Below are positions 23,808 through 31,952 of a stretch of DNA of 33,098 nucleotides, piece after piece. A program made the position numbers and the translations under genes. Origin of the DNA: Chloroflexota bacterium (GTDB taxonomy: Bacteria > Chloroflexota > Dehalococcoidia > Lucifugimonadales > JADFKI01); NCBI GenBank assembly GCA_009840355.1, contig VXNZ01000050.1, positions 1 to 33,098 of the forward strand. The letters run 5' to 3'. Each line of letters starts with the position of its first letter. Within the stretch, counting starts at the first letter, position 1. The notes under the pieces are model-generated. The model saw nothing but the letters and a program-made list of their open reading frames with translations. It was not told the DNA's origin and searched no databases.

Positions 23808-24242
23808 TCAGTAGTCTTCCGATTCGTCATCTTTCGGCATCCTGTCCTCTGGGATACCAAACTCTTCCGCCAAGTCCCTCCATTTTGCGTTGACACGCTT
23901 ACGCTCTTCAGCCTTGCCCTGCTTTTTGCCTACCTCTACGCCTTCCGCAAACTGCCTTTTCTTGACCCATGCTGCGAGTACCATGATTCCCTCCGCCGTG
24001 ATTACGACTATTAGTGAGTTTGTCGCCGCTCCGATGCCGATTTCTTCTGAACCAACGATGATTTGCAACACTATGTCTGCAATGCTGAGGTCGGCGCGCT
24101 GCAATATCTGATTGTAGGTGTTGATGCCTACGCCCACTAGGCACTGAACCCAGAATATAACGAGATATACTCCAACCATCCTGGGAGATATGGACGGAAT
24201 GGATATTCTCTGAGAGTCCTGTTGATTGCTTGGGTTTGTCAC
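23808..24242 (-). CDS. Small membrane protein with a charged C-terminal tail, unknown function
   Basis: A 144-residue protein with two predicted transmembrane helices (about residues 22-42 and 70-92), a loop between them, and a long hydrophilic tail rich in Lys, Arg, Glu and Asp (VGKKQGKAEERKRVNAKWRD), ending very acidic. The tail is probably helical and cytosolic. I do not recognise a family. The start is GTG at 24242 with a weak GGGG site. It is the last gene of the minus-strand cluster with the two thioredoxin-fold lipoproteins, 40 bases after the preceding stop, so co-transcription is plausible but no functional link is shown. Confidence 0.7.
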   Translation of the reverse strand: MTNPSNQQDSQRISIPSISPRMVGVYLVIFWVQCLVGVGINTYNQILQRADLSIADIVLQIIVGSEEIGIGAATNSLIVVITAEGIMVLAAWVKKRQFAEGVEVGKKQGKAEERKRVNAKWRDLAEEFGIPEDRMPKDDESEDY

Positions 24243-24282
24243 GACCCCAATAGTATAGCAAACAGCGGGCTACATTAATTCG

Positions 24283-25221
24283 CTACCCCAACACTTCTAG
24301 CAAGGCGTCTTCTAGCTCTTCGATAGGGGCGAAGCCTTCGAAGCGCTGGTGGACTATGCCTTCGCTGTTGATCACGAACGACCATTCCGTGCTGGGCAGG
24401 TTCCATTCGAGCACCGTTGGGGATACGCGGGCGCGCGTTAGATCGCCCTGGATTTCGGTAGGGTTGTCGAAGAAATCCACATGGATGAAGTGCGCCTTGT
24501 CAGCGTACTTGTCCTTCAGCTCGCTCAGCACATCGACTTGCGGGCCACAGACGGCGTTAGTGCAGAACGCAGGACTCGCCATCACAATGACGGTGGGCAT
24601 GCCGGATTCTACGGCATCGGCGATGCTTATCTGATAGAGGTCTGTGTCTTGCAGTGTGCCGGTAGTCAGATCGGCGATGTCGTGTGTGGCTAGAGTCTTG
24701 CTGTCGCTTGCCTTTGCGAGCGTGCCGTTTGCCGGCGCATGGGTCTGCTCGGCGACCTCGAATCGCAGCTCGGCGCGAAGCGTGTTCGCGTTCTCGTCGA
24801 GCACGGCGATGTCCAAGCCCCAGTCACCCGCGACATCGAACTGCATCGGCGCTGCATACAGTCCGCGTGTGCCCAACGGGAACGGTCGGAACAAAGCCAC
24901 CGCGCTGTCTCGCATCTCGCCTTCTGTCGCGCCGTCTGCGTAATAGTACGATGTCAGCGTTGCGATTGGCGAGCGCACAAGCCCTTCTTCGGAAGTGAGC
25001 ACGACCGCCACGCGCTGCTCGCCTGTTCCCAAGTCGGGCGTGGCGAATATCGCCTGCAAGCCGTCTGCCGATACTGGACCCTTAATCAGCTCGACCTCTT
25101 CAAAATGCGCGTCTTCGCCGCTGTCGGTTGCAGAGGATTCCGTTATCTGCTGGCAGGCTAGGGCTAGGAGCATCAGCAGGGCGGCTATCGTCACACTGGC
25201 GCAAAATCTATTGAGTATCAT
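24283..25221 (-). CDS. Lipoprotein with a C-terminal thioredoxin-fold domain (C-x4-C motif)
   Basis: A 312-residue exported lipoprotein. The signal peptide ends LALAC with C23 as the lipidation site. Residues about 40-160 form a beta-rich domain (VAVVLTSEEGLVRSPIATL, then FDVAGDWGLDIAVLD) resembling FixH/YtkA-like modules. Residues about 200-312 look like a thioredoxin fold: PTVIVMASPAFCTNAVCGP with C220 and C225, then AHFIHVDFFDNP, SPTVLEW, and WSFVINSEGIVHQRFEGF. The cysteines are four residues apart instead of two, a spacing closer to SCO/AhpC-like variants than to CXXC thioredoxins. It lies 17 bases after the TlpA-like gene, so the two form an operon and probably act in thiol or copper handling outside the membrane. 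Confidence 0.8.
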   Translation of the reverse strand: MILNRFCASVTIAALLMLLALACQQITESSATDSGEDAHFEEVELIKGPVSADGLQAIFATPDLGTGEQRVAVVLTSEEGLVRSPIATLTSYYYADGATEGEMRDSAVALFRPFPLGTRGLYAAPMQFDVAGDWGLDIAVLDENANTLRAELRFEVAEQTHAPANGTLAKASDSKTLATHDIADLTTGTLQDTDLYQISIADAVESGMPTVIVMASPAFCTNAVCGPQVDVLSELKDKYADKAHFIHVDFFDNPTEIQGDLTRARVSPTVLEWNLPSTEWSFVINSEGIVHQRFEGFAPIEELEDALLEVLG

Positions 25222-25238
25222 CTTATCTATCCATCCTG

Positions 25239-26654
25239 TCAGTTCGCGTCGTATCCGGTTGGCGCGGGTTCGCCGCCGTCATACGCACCGAAAGTGTAGG
25301 CGAACAGGGAGAATTCGGGCGAGTTGGAGCTTAGCTTGAGTTCGTGGCTCGCGTATTCGGGCAGGTTGACGATGTGATACATCCGCGCCGAATCTACAAC
25401 GATGTAGCCGTTGCCGGCGGCGTCGAACATCACATCGGTGCCCGCCGCTTCAGGGCTGATGGGCTGGTCGTCCAGCGTTACCCGCACCTGATATTCGCCG
25501 CCGCTGATGGGCGACATCACCGCGTTGACGCTGGTCGCGTTGAACTTCAGCGCGAGGTAGTCTTCGTAATTCTCAGTCTCCCGCGCATGGACCAATCTCT
25601 CCGACTCGTTGCGCCAAAGCCCTTGCAGATACAGGAAGTGGTTGCGGTAATCGCCGGGGTCGGTGTAGAAAATCTCGACGTCTTCGTCTTGATAATACTC
25701 TTGGTGCAGCACATACGGCGTCGAGCCGAGGAGCGCGTTGTAGTTGCGCTCGAAGCCGGCGTAAATCTCGCGCGTCAGACCGGTCTCGCGGGTCATCGAG
25801 CGCAGGCTGACGGCGTGTCGCGGCTCTGGCAGCGTACCAGCGGACACATCGCTGAGGTCGGCGCCCGCCTCTTCTAGCAAGCCGCGAATCCAGAGTTCGG
25901 TCTCGTCGTATGCGCCTTCCCCGAAGTGCGTGTAGCGAATCAATCCGTCCTTGTCCACCAGATACTTCGCGGGCCAGTAGCGGTTGTTGAACGCGCGCCA
26001 TGTCTTGAAGTCGTTATCCTGCGCGATAGGCCATTCCAGCCCGAATCCCTCGGTAGCCTCAACCACATTCTCGCGGTCTTTCTCGAACTCGAACTCCGGT
26101 GTGTGGATGCCGACGATGACCAGACCCTTGTCCGCGTATTTCTCGTGCCACGCCTTGAGGAACGGCAGCGTGCGGATGCAGTTGACGCAGGTGTATGTCC
26201 AGAAGTCCACCAGCACAACCTTGCCGCGCTGCTCCTCGAATGTGAACGGATCGGAGTTAATCCAGCTTTCGATCCCGCGAATCTCCGGCACTGTCTTTTC
26301 GTTGCCGGTAGCAGGCGTGACGATGCTGGCGTGCGCGGATACTTGCGGCTCGGCGGTGGCGACGGGCTTGGATGGAACGGGCGTCGCCGTTGCTGCGGGT
26401 CTTGGCGTGTTCGCGGGAGGCAGTGTGGCGGTTGGCGCGGCTGCGGCCGGCGCGGTCGTCTGCTGCGATGTCGTGCTTTGCTGCGCCTGCACAGTAGTCG
26501 CGTCGGGCGCTTCGGTCGCTGTCTGCGGTTCCGGCGCAGAGCATGCTGCGAGCACAAGCGCCGCTATGAGCAGCAGAGCGCTTACCGTCATGCCAATTTT
26601 CGTCAATCCGATGCGGGCGCTATTTCCGGCGCTCTTGCGGATACTCTTCATCAT
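25239..26654 (-). CDS. TlpA/DipZ-like thioredoxin-domain lipoprotein
   Basis: A 471-residue lipoprotein. The lipobox is VLAAC (C38). A 75-residue linker rich in Ala, Thr, Pro and Gln follows, which would let the domain reach across the cell wall. The thioredoxin domain (about 120-280) has the active site WTYTCVNCIRTLPF (C156, C159), then VIVGIHTPEFEFEKD and NRYWPAKYLVDKDG. A C-terminal beta-sandwich (about 300-471) matches the extra domain of DipZ-type proteins. It likely reduces extracytoplasmic disulfides, for example in apocytochrome c, with electrons from CcdA. The minus-strand start ATG 26654 or 26651 follows CAGGAGCG. Two tandem 16-bp repeats lie 53-84 bases upstream. Confidence 0.87.
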   Translation of the reverse strand: MMKSIRKSAGNSARIGLTKIGMTVSALLLIAALVLAACSAPEPQTATEAPDATTVQAQQSTTSQQTTAPAAAAPTATLPPANTPRPAATATPVPSKPVATAEPQVSAHASIVTPATGNEKTVPEIRGIESWINSDPFTFEEQRGKVVLVDFWTYTCVNCIRTLPFLKAWHEKYADKGLVIVGIHTPEFEFEKDRENVVEATEGFGLEWPIAQDNDFKTWRAFNNRYWPAKYLVDKDGLIRYTHFGEGAYDETELWIRGLLEEAGADLSDVSAGTLPEPRHAVSLRSMTRETGLTREIYAGFERNYNALLGSTPYVLHQEYYQDEDVEIFYTDPGDYRNHFLYLQGLWRNESERLVHARETENYEDYLALKFNATSVNAVMSPISGGEYQVRVTLDDQPISPEAAGTDVMFDAAGNGYIVVDSARMYHIVNLPEYASHELKLSSNSPEFSLFAYTFGAYDGGEPAPTGYDAN

Positions 26655-26706
26655 TGTCGCTCCTGTCAGGCAGTATGTTCAGGCTGCGTCTAAACGATAG
26701 CAGCAA

Positions 26707-26738
26707 TTGATAGTTATAGGTATTGATAGTTATAGGTA
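26707..26738. repeat. Two perfect tandem 16-bp repeats upstream of the TlpA-like gene
   Basis: TTGATAGTTATAGGTA occurs at 26707-26722 and again at 26723-26738. On the minus strand each unit reads TACCTATAACTATCAA and contains TATAAC, a possible -10 box. The position, 53-84 bases before the ATG, suggests a promoter or operator array. Confidence 0.75.
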
Positions 26739-27082
26739 ATGTTGTTTGAGTACTCGTATGTTTAGATGCTTTCGCGCTTGGAAGGGTTTTTGTGCAGGGC
26801 ATTCGCGAATTTGAGACGATTTTCTACTATCTTATGGAAGTCTGTCTTATGGATAATGATGTGCTGCGATGATGGTTGATTGCCGTGAAGGAGCCTTTGA
26901 AGTACATTGTGCTTTGCCCTCATCCTAGCCTTCCCACAGAGGAGAAGACACTCTACCGACATTTATCAACGATGAATTCCCGATGAGAGGAAGGGATATA
27001 CTCGCTTGCGACCGCAGGCGGCGGGCGTGTTATCATTCTTCACAACTCTACTGTTACCATTATTGTATATGAGGGTACTGAC
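26739..27082. other. Intergenic stretch without a supported gene
   Basis: The region is AT-richer than its surroundings. A 66-residue minus-strand frame (26962-26762) and a broken plus-strand frame (GIREFETIFYYLMEVCLMDN, followed by TGA) both look faintly protein-like, but neither has a ribosome binding site or a family resemblance. CCCTCATCCTAGCCTTCCC near 26918 belongs to the same degenerate C-rich motif family as the reverse of 20485-20526. GAGGGT precedes the next gene. Confidence 0.4.
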
Positions 27083-27982
27083 ATGAAAGTTGGATTTATC
27101 GGCGTTGGGTATATGGGACGGCACATGGCGCGGAATATCGCGCTGGGCGGCTACGAAATGACGGTGTTCGACATTCGCAGGGAGGCGGCGGAAGAGCTGC
27201 TTTCGATGGGCGCGACCTGGGCGGACAGCCCGGCGGCAGTCGCAGCCGCGAGCGATGTCGTGTTTACTTCCCTGCCTCGTCCGCAGGATGTGGAAGAGGT
27301 CGCCCTGGGCGAAGGCGGTATCCTGAGCGGCGCAGGCGCGGGGACGGTGTTCTTCGACCTGAGCACGACCGATCCGGACACCATCTATCGCATCAGCGCG
27401 GCGGGCGAGAGCAACGGCGTTACAGTGCTGGACGCGCCAGTCAGCGGCGGCGTGGGCGGCGCGGAAAATGGCACGCTTTGCGTAATGGTCGGCGGTGCCG
27501 AGGACGCATACATGCGCTGCAAGCCTGTGCTGGACAGGATTGGCGACAAGGTGATGCGCTGCGGCGATCTCGGCTCTGGCGCGATATGCAAGATCGTGAA
27601 CAATCTTATTGGCCTGAGCGTGCACGTGCTGCTGTCGGAGGCCTTCAGCCTGGGCGTTAAAGCGGGAGTGGACCCGCAGACGCTGTTCGACGCGGTGAAG
27701 GGCAGTTCCGGGAATACGCAGAGTATGCAGAGGCTGCCGTACGATCTGTTCGTAGGAAACTTCGAACCCGGATTCCAGCTTGACCTTGCGGCGAAGGACG
27801 TCGGGCTGGCGACGGAAATGGGGCGGAGTCTTCGCGTGCCGATGGAGCTAGCAAACGTAGTGCAACAGCGGTACATTGCGGGGCAGAACAAGGGCTGGGG
27901 CAGGGAGTCATCCGGGGCTGTGGCAAAGGTGCAAGAAGAGCGTGCCGGCGTGGAGATTCGCACGGCTGGCAGTGAAGGTTAA
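27083..27982 (+). CDS. NAD(P)-dependent beta-hydroxyacid dehydrogenase (3-hydroxyisobutyrate dehydrogenase family)
   Basis: A 299-residue enzyme of the 3-hydroxyisobutyrate / tartronate semialdehyde reductase family. The Rossmann motif is GFIGVGYMGRHMARN (4-18), with D30 in VFDIRRE ending strand 2. The substrate motif is DAPVSGGVGGAENGTL (117-132). The catalytic Lys is K170 with N174 in CKIVNNL. The C-terminal helical domain includes GFQLDLAAKDVGLA. The substrate could be 3-hydroxyisobutyrate, glycerate/tartronate semialdehyde or another beta-hydroxyacid. The start has GAGGGT seven bases before ATG. The M16 peptidase follows after 44 bases, through the ACAGG-type repeat. It ends with a short Lys/Glu-rich extension. 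Confidence 0.87.
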   Translation: MKVGFIGVGYMGRHMARNIALGGYEMTVFDIRREAAEELLSMGATWADSPAAVAAASDVVFTSLPRPQDVEEVALGEGGILSGAGAGTVFFDLSTTDPDTIYRISAAGESNGVTVLDAPVSGGVGGAENGTLCVMVGGAEDAYMRCKPVLDRIGDKVMRCGDLGSGAICKIVNNLIGLSVHVLLSEAFSLGVKAGVDPQTLFDAVKGSSGNTQSMQRLPYDLFVGNFEPGFQLDLAAKDVGLATEMGRSLRVPMELANVVQQRYIAGQNKGWGRESSGAVAKVQEERAGVEIRTAGSEG

Positions 27983-27983
27983 T

Positions 27984-28023
27984 TCTTACAGGGCTGTACG
28001 GGATTAACGGGATAGTAAGGATA
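27984..28023. repeat. Phased ACAGG/ACGGG repeat before the M16 peptidase
   Basis: TTACAGGG, TACGGGAT, AACGGGAT and GTAAGGAT follow each other at about 10-bp steps. The pattern matches the array at 2766-2797. Its last unit (AAGGATAGG) serves as the ribosome binding site for ATG 28027. Confidence 0.45.
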
Positions 28024-28026
28024 GGC

Positions 28027-29289
28027 ATGTTCCAGAAGAGTAAGTTGGACAATGGGATGCGCGTGGTTACGGGCGAGATGCCGCACACACGCTCGGTGAG
28101 TATGTGTGTGTTCGTGGGCGTAGGCTCACGCTATGAAGCGGACGAACAGGCGGGGCTTTCGCACTTCCTCGAGCATATGCTGTTCAAGGGCACGCAGATG
28201 CGTCCCGAGCCGCAGCAAATCAGCGAGGCTATTGAGAGTGTGGGCGGCATCATTAACGCGGCGACCGAGCACGAAGTGACAGTATATTGGTGCAAAGTGG
28301 CGCAGCCGTACTTCGAGGACAGCCTCGCGCTGCTGTTCGACATGCTCCGCAACTCGCTGTATGAGCCGGACTCTATCGAGAAGGAACGGCAGGTCATCTT
28401 CGAAGAATTGGCGATGATCAACGATTATCCCAGTTACAAGGTCGAGGCGCTTATAGACGAGATGCTGTATCCCGGGCATCCGCTCGGACGCGACATCGGA
28501 GGCACGCGTGAAAGCGTTGGCGGCATAACACGCGAGATGATGCTCGATTATGTGTCCGCGTACTACTCGCCGGACAACATCGTGGTCAGCGTCGCGGGGA
28601 ATGTGTCGCACGACGATGTGGTGGCGCAGGTGGACAGGCTGAGCGCAGGATGGCAGCCGGGTACGCGCGACGAATGGACTTCGTTCAACGGTGTGCAGTA
28701 CGAACCGCAGTCGCATGTGGAGTATCGCAGGACGGAGCAGGCGCACCTGTCCGTCGCGCTGCCGGGCGTGTCCCTGACGCATCCGCAGCGGTACGCGCTT
28801 GATCTGATGAGCGTAGCGCTTGGCGAAGGCATGAGCAGCCGTCTGTTCGTAGAAGTGCGCGAGAAGCGCGGGCTCGCCTACGATGTGCACAGCGATGTCA
28901 GCCATTTCTCGGACACGGGCGCGCTCATCGTATCCGCGGGCGTTGACCCTAAGCGCGTGTACGACGCGGTGCAGACTATACTTGAGCAGGTAAGCATACT
29001 GCGAGAAGGCGTCCCGGAAGACGAACTGGAAAAGGTGAAGCGCCTGAGCGCGGGCAGGCTGATGCTGCGGATGGAAGACACGCGCGCGGTGGCAATCTGG
29101 ATGGGACAGTCCGAGATGCTGCTCGGCAAAATCGCCGATGTGGACGATGTCATTGAGCAAGTGAACGCAGTCACGACCGATGAAATCCTGCAACTCGCCA
29201 ACGAAGTGCTGCTCACCGAGCGCCTGAACATCGCTGTAGTGGGACCATGCCGCGGGCATCGGCGGATAGAGCGGATGCTGCGGTTGTGA
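28027..29289 (+). CDS. M16 family zinc metallopeptidase
   Basis: A 420-residue M16B-type peptidase, the class of processing peptidases and PqqF/YmxG-like enzymes. The inverted zinc motif HFLEH (46-50) supplies H46 and H50 as ligands and E49 as the base, and E127 in VIFEEL, 77 residues beyond H50, is the third ligand. The second domain keeps the R/Y substrate-binding text KRGLAYDVHS (about 280). It is a complete single-chain half, so it likely works as a homodimer. No signal peptide is visible. Such genes are often near pnp or dut in bacteria; here the neighbours are a hydroxyacid dehydrogenase upstream and a lipoprotein 18 bases downstream. Confidence 0.9.
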   Translation: MFQKSKLDNGMRVVTGEMPHTRSVSMCVFVGVGSRYEADEQAGLSHFLEHMLFKGTQMRPEPQQISEAIESVGGIINAATEHEVTVYWCKVAQPYFEDSLALLFDMLRNSLYEPDSIEKERQVIFEELAMINDYPSYKVEALIDEMLYPGHPLGRDIGGTRESVGGITREMMLDYVSAYYSPDNIVVSVAGNVSHDDVVAQVDRLSAGWQPGTRDEWTSFNGVQYEPQSHVEYRRTEQAHLSVALPGVSLTHPQRYALDLMSVALGEGMSSRLFVEVREKRGLAYDVHSDVSHFSDTGALIVSAGVDPKRVYDAVQTILEQVSILREGVPEDELEKVKRLSAGRLMLRMEDTRAVAIWMGQSEMLLGKIADVDDVIEQVNAVTTDEILQLANEVLLTERLNIAVVGPCRGHRRIERMLRL

Positions 29290-29307
29290 CAGAGGGAACT
29301 GACATCG

Positions 29308-29949
29308 ATGCGCGCGATAGATAGGATAATCATTCAATCCTTGCCACTTGCATTGGTCTTACTGTTGGCAATGTCCATGGCGGCGTGTCAGGAAGTTCAG
29401 GCAACATGCACTGAAATTGCTCCACAGCAGCCCCCGGAATCACTTCCGGATGTCAGTCCTGCGCTCGTGGAGGATGCACGCAGTTACGCAGAAGACTACG
29501 GCGTCAGTCTGAACGAAGCGATAAGAAGGCTATCCGGACAGAACGAAATCGGCAACCTCGGTTCTGAATTGGAATCAGGCGAGAGCGCTACATTCGGCGG
29601 TCTCTGGATACAAAACGAGCCGGATTACAGGGTTGTAGTGGCATTCACAAAAGATGGAGAGAAGACGATTCGTCCGTATCTTGAACGCACGTCGGTGGCT
29701 GCAACCGTTAAGGTATGTCAAGTAGATAAGTCGCTTGTGGAACTCAAGAAGGCAAGGGAGGAAGCCGAGGAAATGGTGAAGGGACTCGGCTTTAACTTTG
29801 GTTCAGGGCTGGACATTCCCAATAACATGGTGCAACTTTACCTTACAGAAGCAAAGATAGAGGAACTTGAGATTGAATTAAAGAAGGCAGGACTGACACT
29901 TCCTGACAATGTAGAACTAGTCGCAGCGTTGCCGGCGCGACCGGCGTAA
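29308..29949 (+). CDS. Lipoprotein of unknown function
   Basis: A 213-residue exported protein. The signal peptide has a basic start, a hydrophobic core (LPLALVLLLAMSM) and a lipobox MAAC with the lipidated Cys at about residue 27. A Pro-rich linker follows. The segment VEDARSYAEDYGVSLNEAIRRL resembles the short helical repeat found in secreted protease propeptides and related bacterial surface proteins. The middle has a beta pattern (FGGLWIQNEPDYRVVVAFT) and the C-terminus is helical (LTEAKIEELEIELKKAGL). I recognise no catalytic residues. It begins 18 bases after the M16 peptidase and may be its co-transcribed partner. Confidence 0.75.
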   Translation: MRAIDRIIIQSLPLALVLLLAMSMAACQEVQATCTEIAPQQPPESLPDVSPALVEDARSYAEDYGVSLNEAIRRLSGQNEIGNLGSELESGESATFGGLWIQNEPDYRVVVAFTKDGEKTIRPYLERTSVAATVKVCQVDKSLVELKKAREEAEEMVKGLGFNFGSGLDIPNNMVQLYLTEAKIEELEIELKKAGLTLPDNVELVAALPARPA

Positions 29950-30026
29950 CCTGAGCCAATCTTCCTAAAGGAAATCCTTAATGGCGACATTTGTGCACAG
30001 AGATTGTCAGGGTGAATGCTTGCGCT

Positions 30027-30052
30027 GGATTCCTGCCTACGCCTGAATGACG
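30027..30052. repeat. Degenerate palindromic repeat of the GGATTCC...GAATGACG type
   Basis: GGATTCCTGCCTACGCCTGA followed by ATGACG resembles the unit inside the hairpin at 14458-14483. It lies in the 152-base gap before the lactonase gene. Confidence 0.4.
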
Positions 30053-30101
30053 AAACTAGTGTATGGAATGACGAATTCAAATGCTGGACAGGATGTGAGT
30101 A

Positions 30102-31115
30102 ATGACCATGCAGATGTACATCACGCTGGCTGAGGAAGACAGAATAGCCCGTTACGAAGTGGACACAGCGACGGGCGCGCTGACGCACATCGGGGATACG
30201 GCGACGGCGGCGCGGCCTGCACCGCTCGCGGTGAATCCGACGGGCGATAGGCTGTATGTCGGCTGCCGCGACGCGATCGCGATTTCGACATTCGCCATTG
30301 GCGACGGCGGCGCGCTGGCGCACATCGGCGATGCCGCGGTGGACAACGACCCATGCTACCTTTCGACCGACCGCGCCGGGCGATTTCTGCTGTCCGCGTA
30401 CTACGAAGGCGGTCGATGCGCGGTGCATGCAATCGGCGACGATGGCGCGGCTGTTTCACCGCCCGCCGAATGGCTCGCTACGGACAAGGGCGCGCACTCC
30501 ATGCAGACCGACCCGGCGAACCGCTTCGCCTTCGTGCCGCACATCTCCGGAGGCAACGGTCCGAACGCGATATTTCAGTTCAGGTTCGACGCGGAGACGG
30601 GGCATATCACGCCCAACACGCCCGCTAGAGTTGCGCCGGACGCTGAACTAGGTCCGCGCCACTTCTGCTTTCACCCACACAAGGACATCCTGTACTTCTC
30701 GGACGAGCAGGGATGCAGCGTTACGGCGTACAACTTCGATGCGGACGCCGGCACGCTGAGCGCGTTCCAGACTACATCCACGCTTCCGGACGGATACGAC
30801 GGGCAAAACAGCTGCTCGCAGATTCAGATTGCGCCATCGGGCGAGTTCCTATACGCGCCGAATCGCGGGCACAACAGCATCGCCTGCTTCAGCGTGGACG
30901 CGCACAGCGGCGCACTAACACCAATCGGCCATGCGGCAAGCGAAGCAGTGCCGCGCGCCTTCAGCATCGACCCAACCGGGCAATACCTCTACGCAGCAGG
31001 TCTGGACACAGGCAAACTAGCCGCCTACCGCATCGAAGATGATGGCACATTGGCGCGCATTGCCACTTACGATGTGGGCGAGGGTCCAATGTGGGTGCTG
31101 CTTATTGGGGACTGA
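30102..31115 (+). CDS. Lactonase family protein (6-phosphogluconolactonase / YbhE-type beta-propeller)
   Basis: A 337-residue seven-bladed beta-propeller of the lactonase (YbhE, Pfam Lactonase) family, which includes 6-phosphogluconolactonases and carboxy-cis,cis-muconate cyclases. Repeating blade text such as DTATGALTHIG, PTGDRLYVG, DAETGHITPN, FHPHKDILYFSDE, PSGEFLYAPNRGHNSIA and PTGQYLYAAG is visible. The GPRHFCFHP and NRGHNSI motifs are the family signatures. No signal peptide is present, so it is cytosolic. ATG 30102 follows ACAGGATGTGAG; ATGs at 30108 and 30114 are possible alternatives. The substrate could be 6-phosphogluconolactone or another sugar lactone; the enolase and FAH genes at the left end would fit a sugar-acid route, but the genes are distant. 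Confidence 0.87.
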   Translation: MTMQMYITLAEEDRIARYEVDTATGALTHIGDTATAARPAPLAVNPTGDRLYVGCRDAIAISTFAIGDGGALAHIGDAAVDNDPCYLSTDRAGRFLLSAYYEGGRCAVHAIGDDGAAVSPPAEWLATDKGAHSMQTDPANRFAFVPHISGGNGPNAIFQFRFDAETGHITPNTPARVAPDAELGPRHFCFHPHKDILYFSDEQGCSVTAYNFDADAGTLSAFQTTSTLPDGYDGQNSCSQIQIAPSGEFLYAPNRGHNSIACFSVDAHSGALTPIGHAASEAVPRAFSIDPTGQYLYAAGLDTGKLAAYRIEDDGTLARIATYDVGEGPMWVLLIGD

Positions 31116-31138
31116 CAAGACGGACAGAATTGGAGGGG

Positions 31139-31684
31139 ATGTCTGAATTGACAAGCCTGACTTCACAGAAGCTCATTCTGATAATTGCCGGACCAAACGG
31201 CGCGGGCAAGACAACCTTTGCGACGGAATTCTTGCTGAACGAAGCGGGTTGCCGAACTTTCGTCAATGCCGATATGATTGCTGCGGGGCTGAATCCCTTC
31301 GAGCCTGAGCGTTCAGCGGTCGCGGCGGGCAGGCTGATGCTTCGCTTGATAGACGACTATGTTCGCAAGGGCGAAAGTTTCGCCTTCGAGACGACGCTGA
31401 GCGGGCGCAGTTATGCTAGGATGATTCCAAGCTGGCAAGCGCAAGGATATTGGGTGCGGCTATGCTTCCTCCGTCTGCCCTCGGCGGATATGGCGGTGAC
31501 GCGTGTTCGGAATCGAGTGCGTGAAGGCGGGCATAACGTGGATGAAGAAGTGGTGCGACGCCGCTTCAATGCCGGATGGCGCAACTTTCAGCAGATATAT
31601 CAAGATATTGTGAATGACTGGATGCTTTATGACGCGACCGAAGAGTTTCCAAAGTTAGTCGCAGAAGGGATAAATGATGGATAA
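31139..31684 (+). CDS. Zeta-toxin-like P-loop kinase
   Basis: A 181-residue protein of the zeta toxin / AAA ATPase-like kinase group. The P-loop is GPNGAGKTT (18-26). FVNADMIAAGLNPF (41-54) and FAFETTLSGRSYARMI (81-96) are the usual substrate-side motifs, and RVRNRVREGGHNVDEEVVRR is the Arg-rich lid. True zeta toxins phosphorylate UDP-N-acetylglucosamine; many chromosomal relatives of this short type have unknown targets. ATG 31139 has GGAGG only two or three bases upstream, so TTG 31148 could be the true start. Its 3' end overlaps the small downstream gene, which suggests a two-gene unit. Confidence 0.8.
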   Translation: MSELTSLTSQKLILIIAGPNGAGKTTFATEFLLNEAGCRTFVNADMIAAGLNPFEPERSAVAAGRLMLRLIDDYVRKGESFAFETTLSGRSYARMIPSWQAQGYWVRLCFLRLPSADMAVTRVRNRVREGGHNVDEEVVRRRFNAGWRNFQQIYQDIVNDWMLYDATEEFPKLVAEGINDG

Positions 31685-31856
31685 GCAGAGTAACGGGAGA
31701 TGGAAGCCTACTGAAGAGGAAAGAGTCGCGTACATCAAGGGTATGGATGCCGCGATGCGCCGTGCAGCCATCAAAGCCCGCAAGCGCGCGATCGAGACGA
31801 CCGGCTCCGTGCCGACATGGCGGGACGGCAAGATAGTCTATGACACCGAGGTGTAG
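31677..31856 (+). CDS. Small protein paired with the zeta-like kinase, possible antitoxin
   Basis: A 59-residue charged protein. The start ATG 31677 (or 31674) lies inside the end of the kinase gene, giving an overlap of 8-11 bases, with AGAAGGG as the ribosome binding site. The middle is a basic amphipathic helix (MDAAMRRAAIKARKRAIE) and the end reads VPTWRDGKIVYD, a pattern I associate with small proteins encoded next to zeta-like kinases. Its size, charge and overlap fit an antitoxin or partner. The order is kinase first, opposite to the epsilon-zeta arrangement. No DNA-binding motif is clear. Confidence 0.65.
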   Translation: MDKQSNGRWKPTEEERVAYIKGMDAAMRRAAIKARKRAIETTGSVPTWRDGKIVYDTEV

Positions 31857-31952
31857 AATAGACAGAATCGCCGCCGTTTTGATAATCTGTAAGTGTGCAG
31901 GGGATGCATGCAACTCGATTGAACGCGAGAAGCCCATAAAGGCGGGTGGACA

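Noticed and set aside
26762-26962. A 66-residue minus-strand gene
   Set aside because: No ribosome binding site, no recognisable family, and the opposite strand looks equally protein-like; both may be chance in an AT-richer stretch.
28126-29337. A 403-residue minus-strand frame
   Set aside because: It is antisense to the M16 peptidase; the His/Arg-rich composition is an artefact of GC-rich codons on the other strand.
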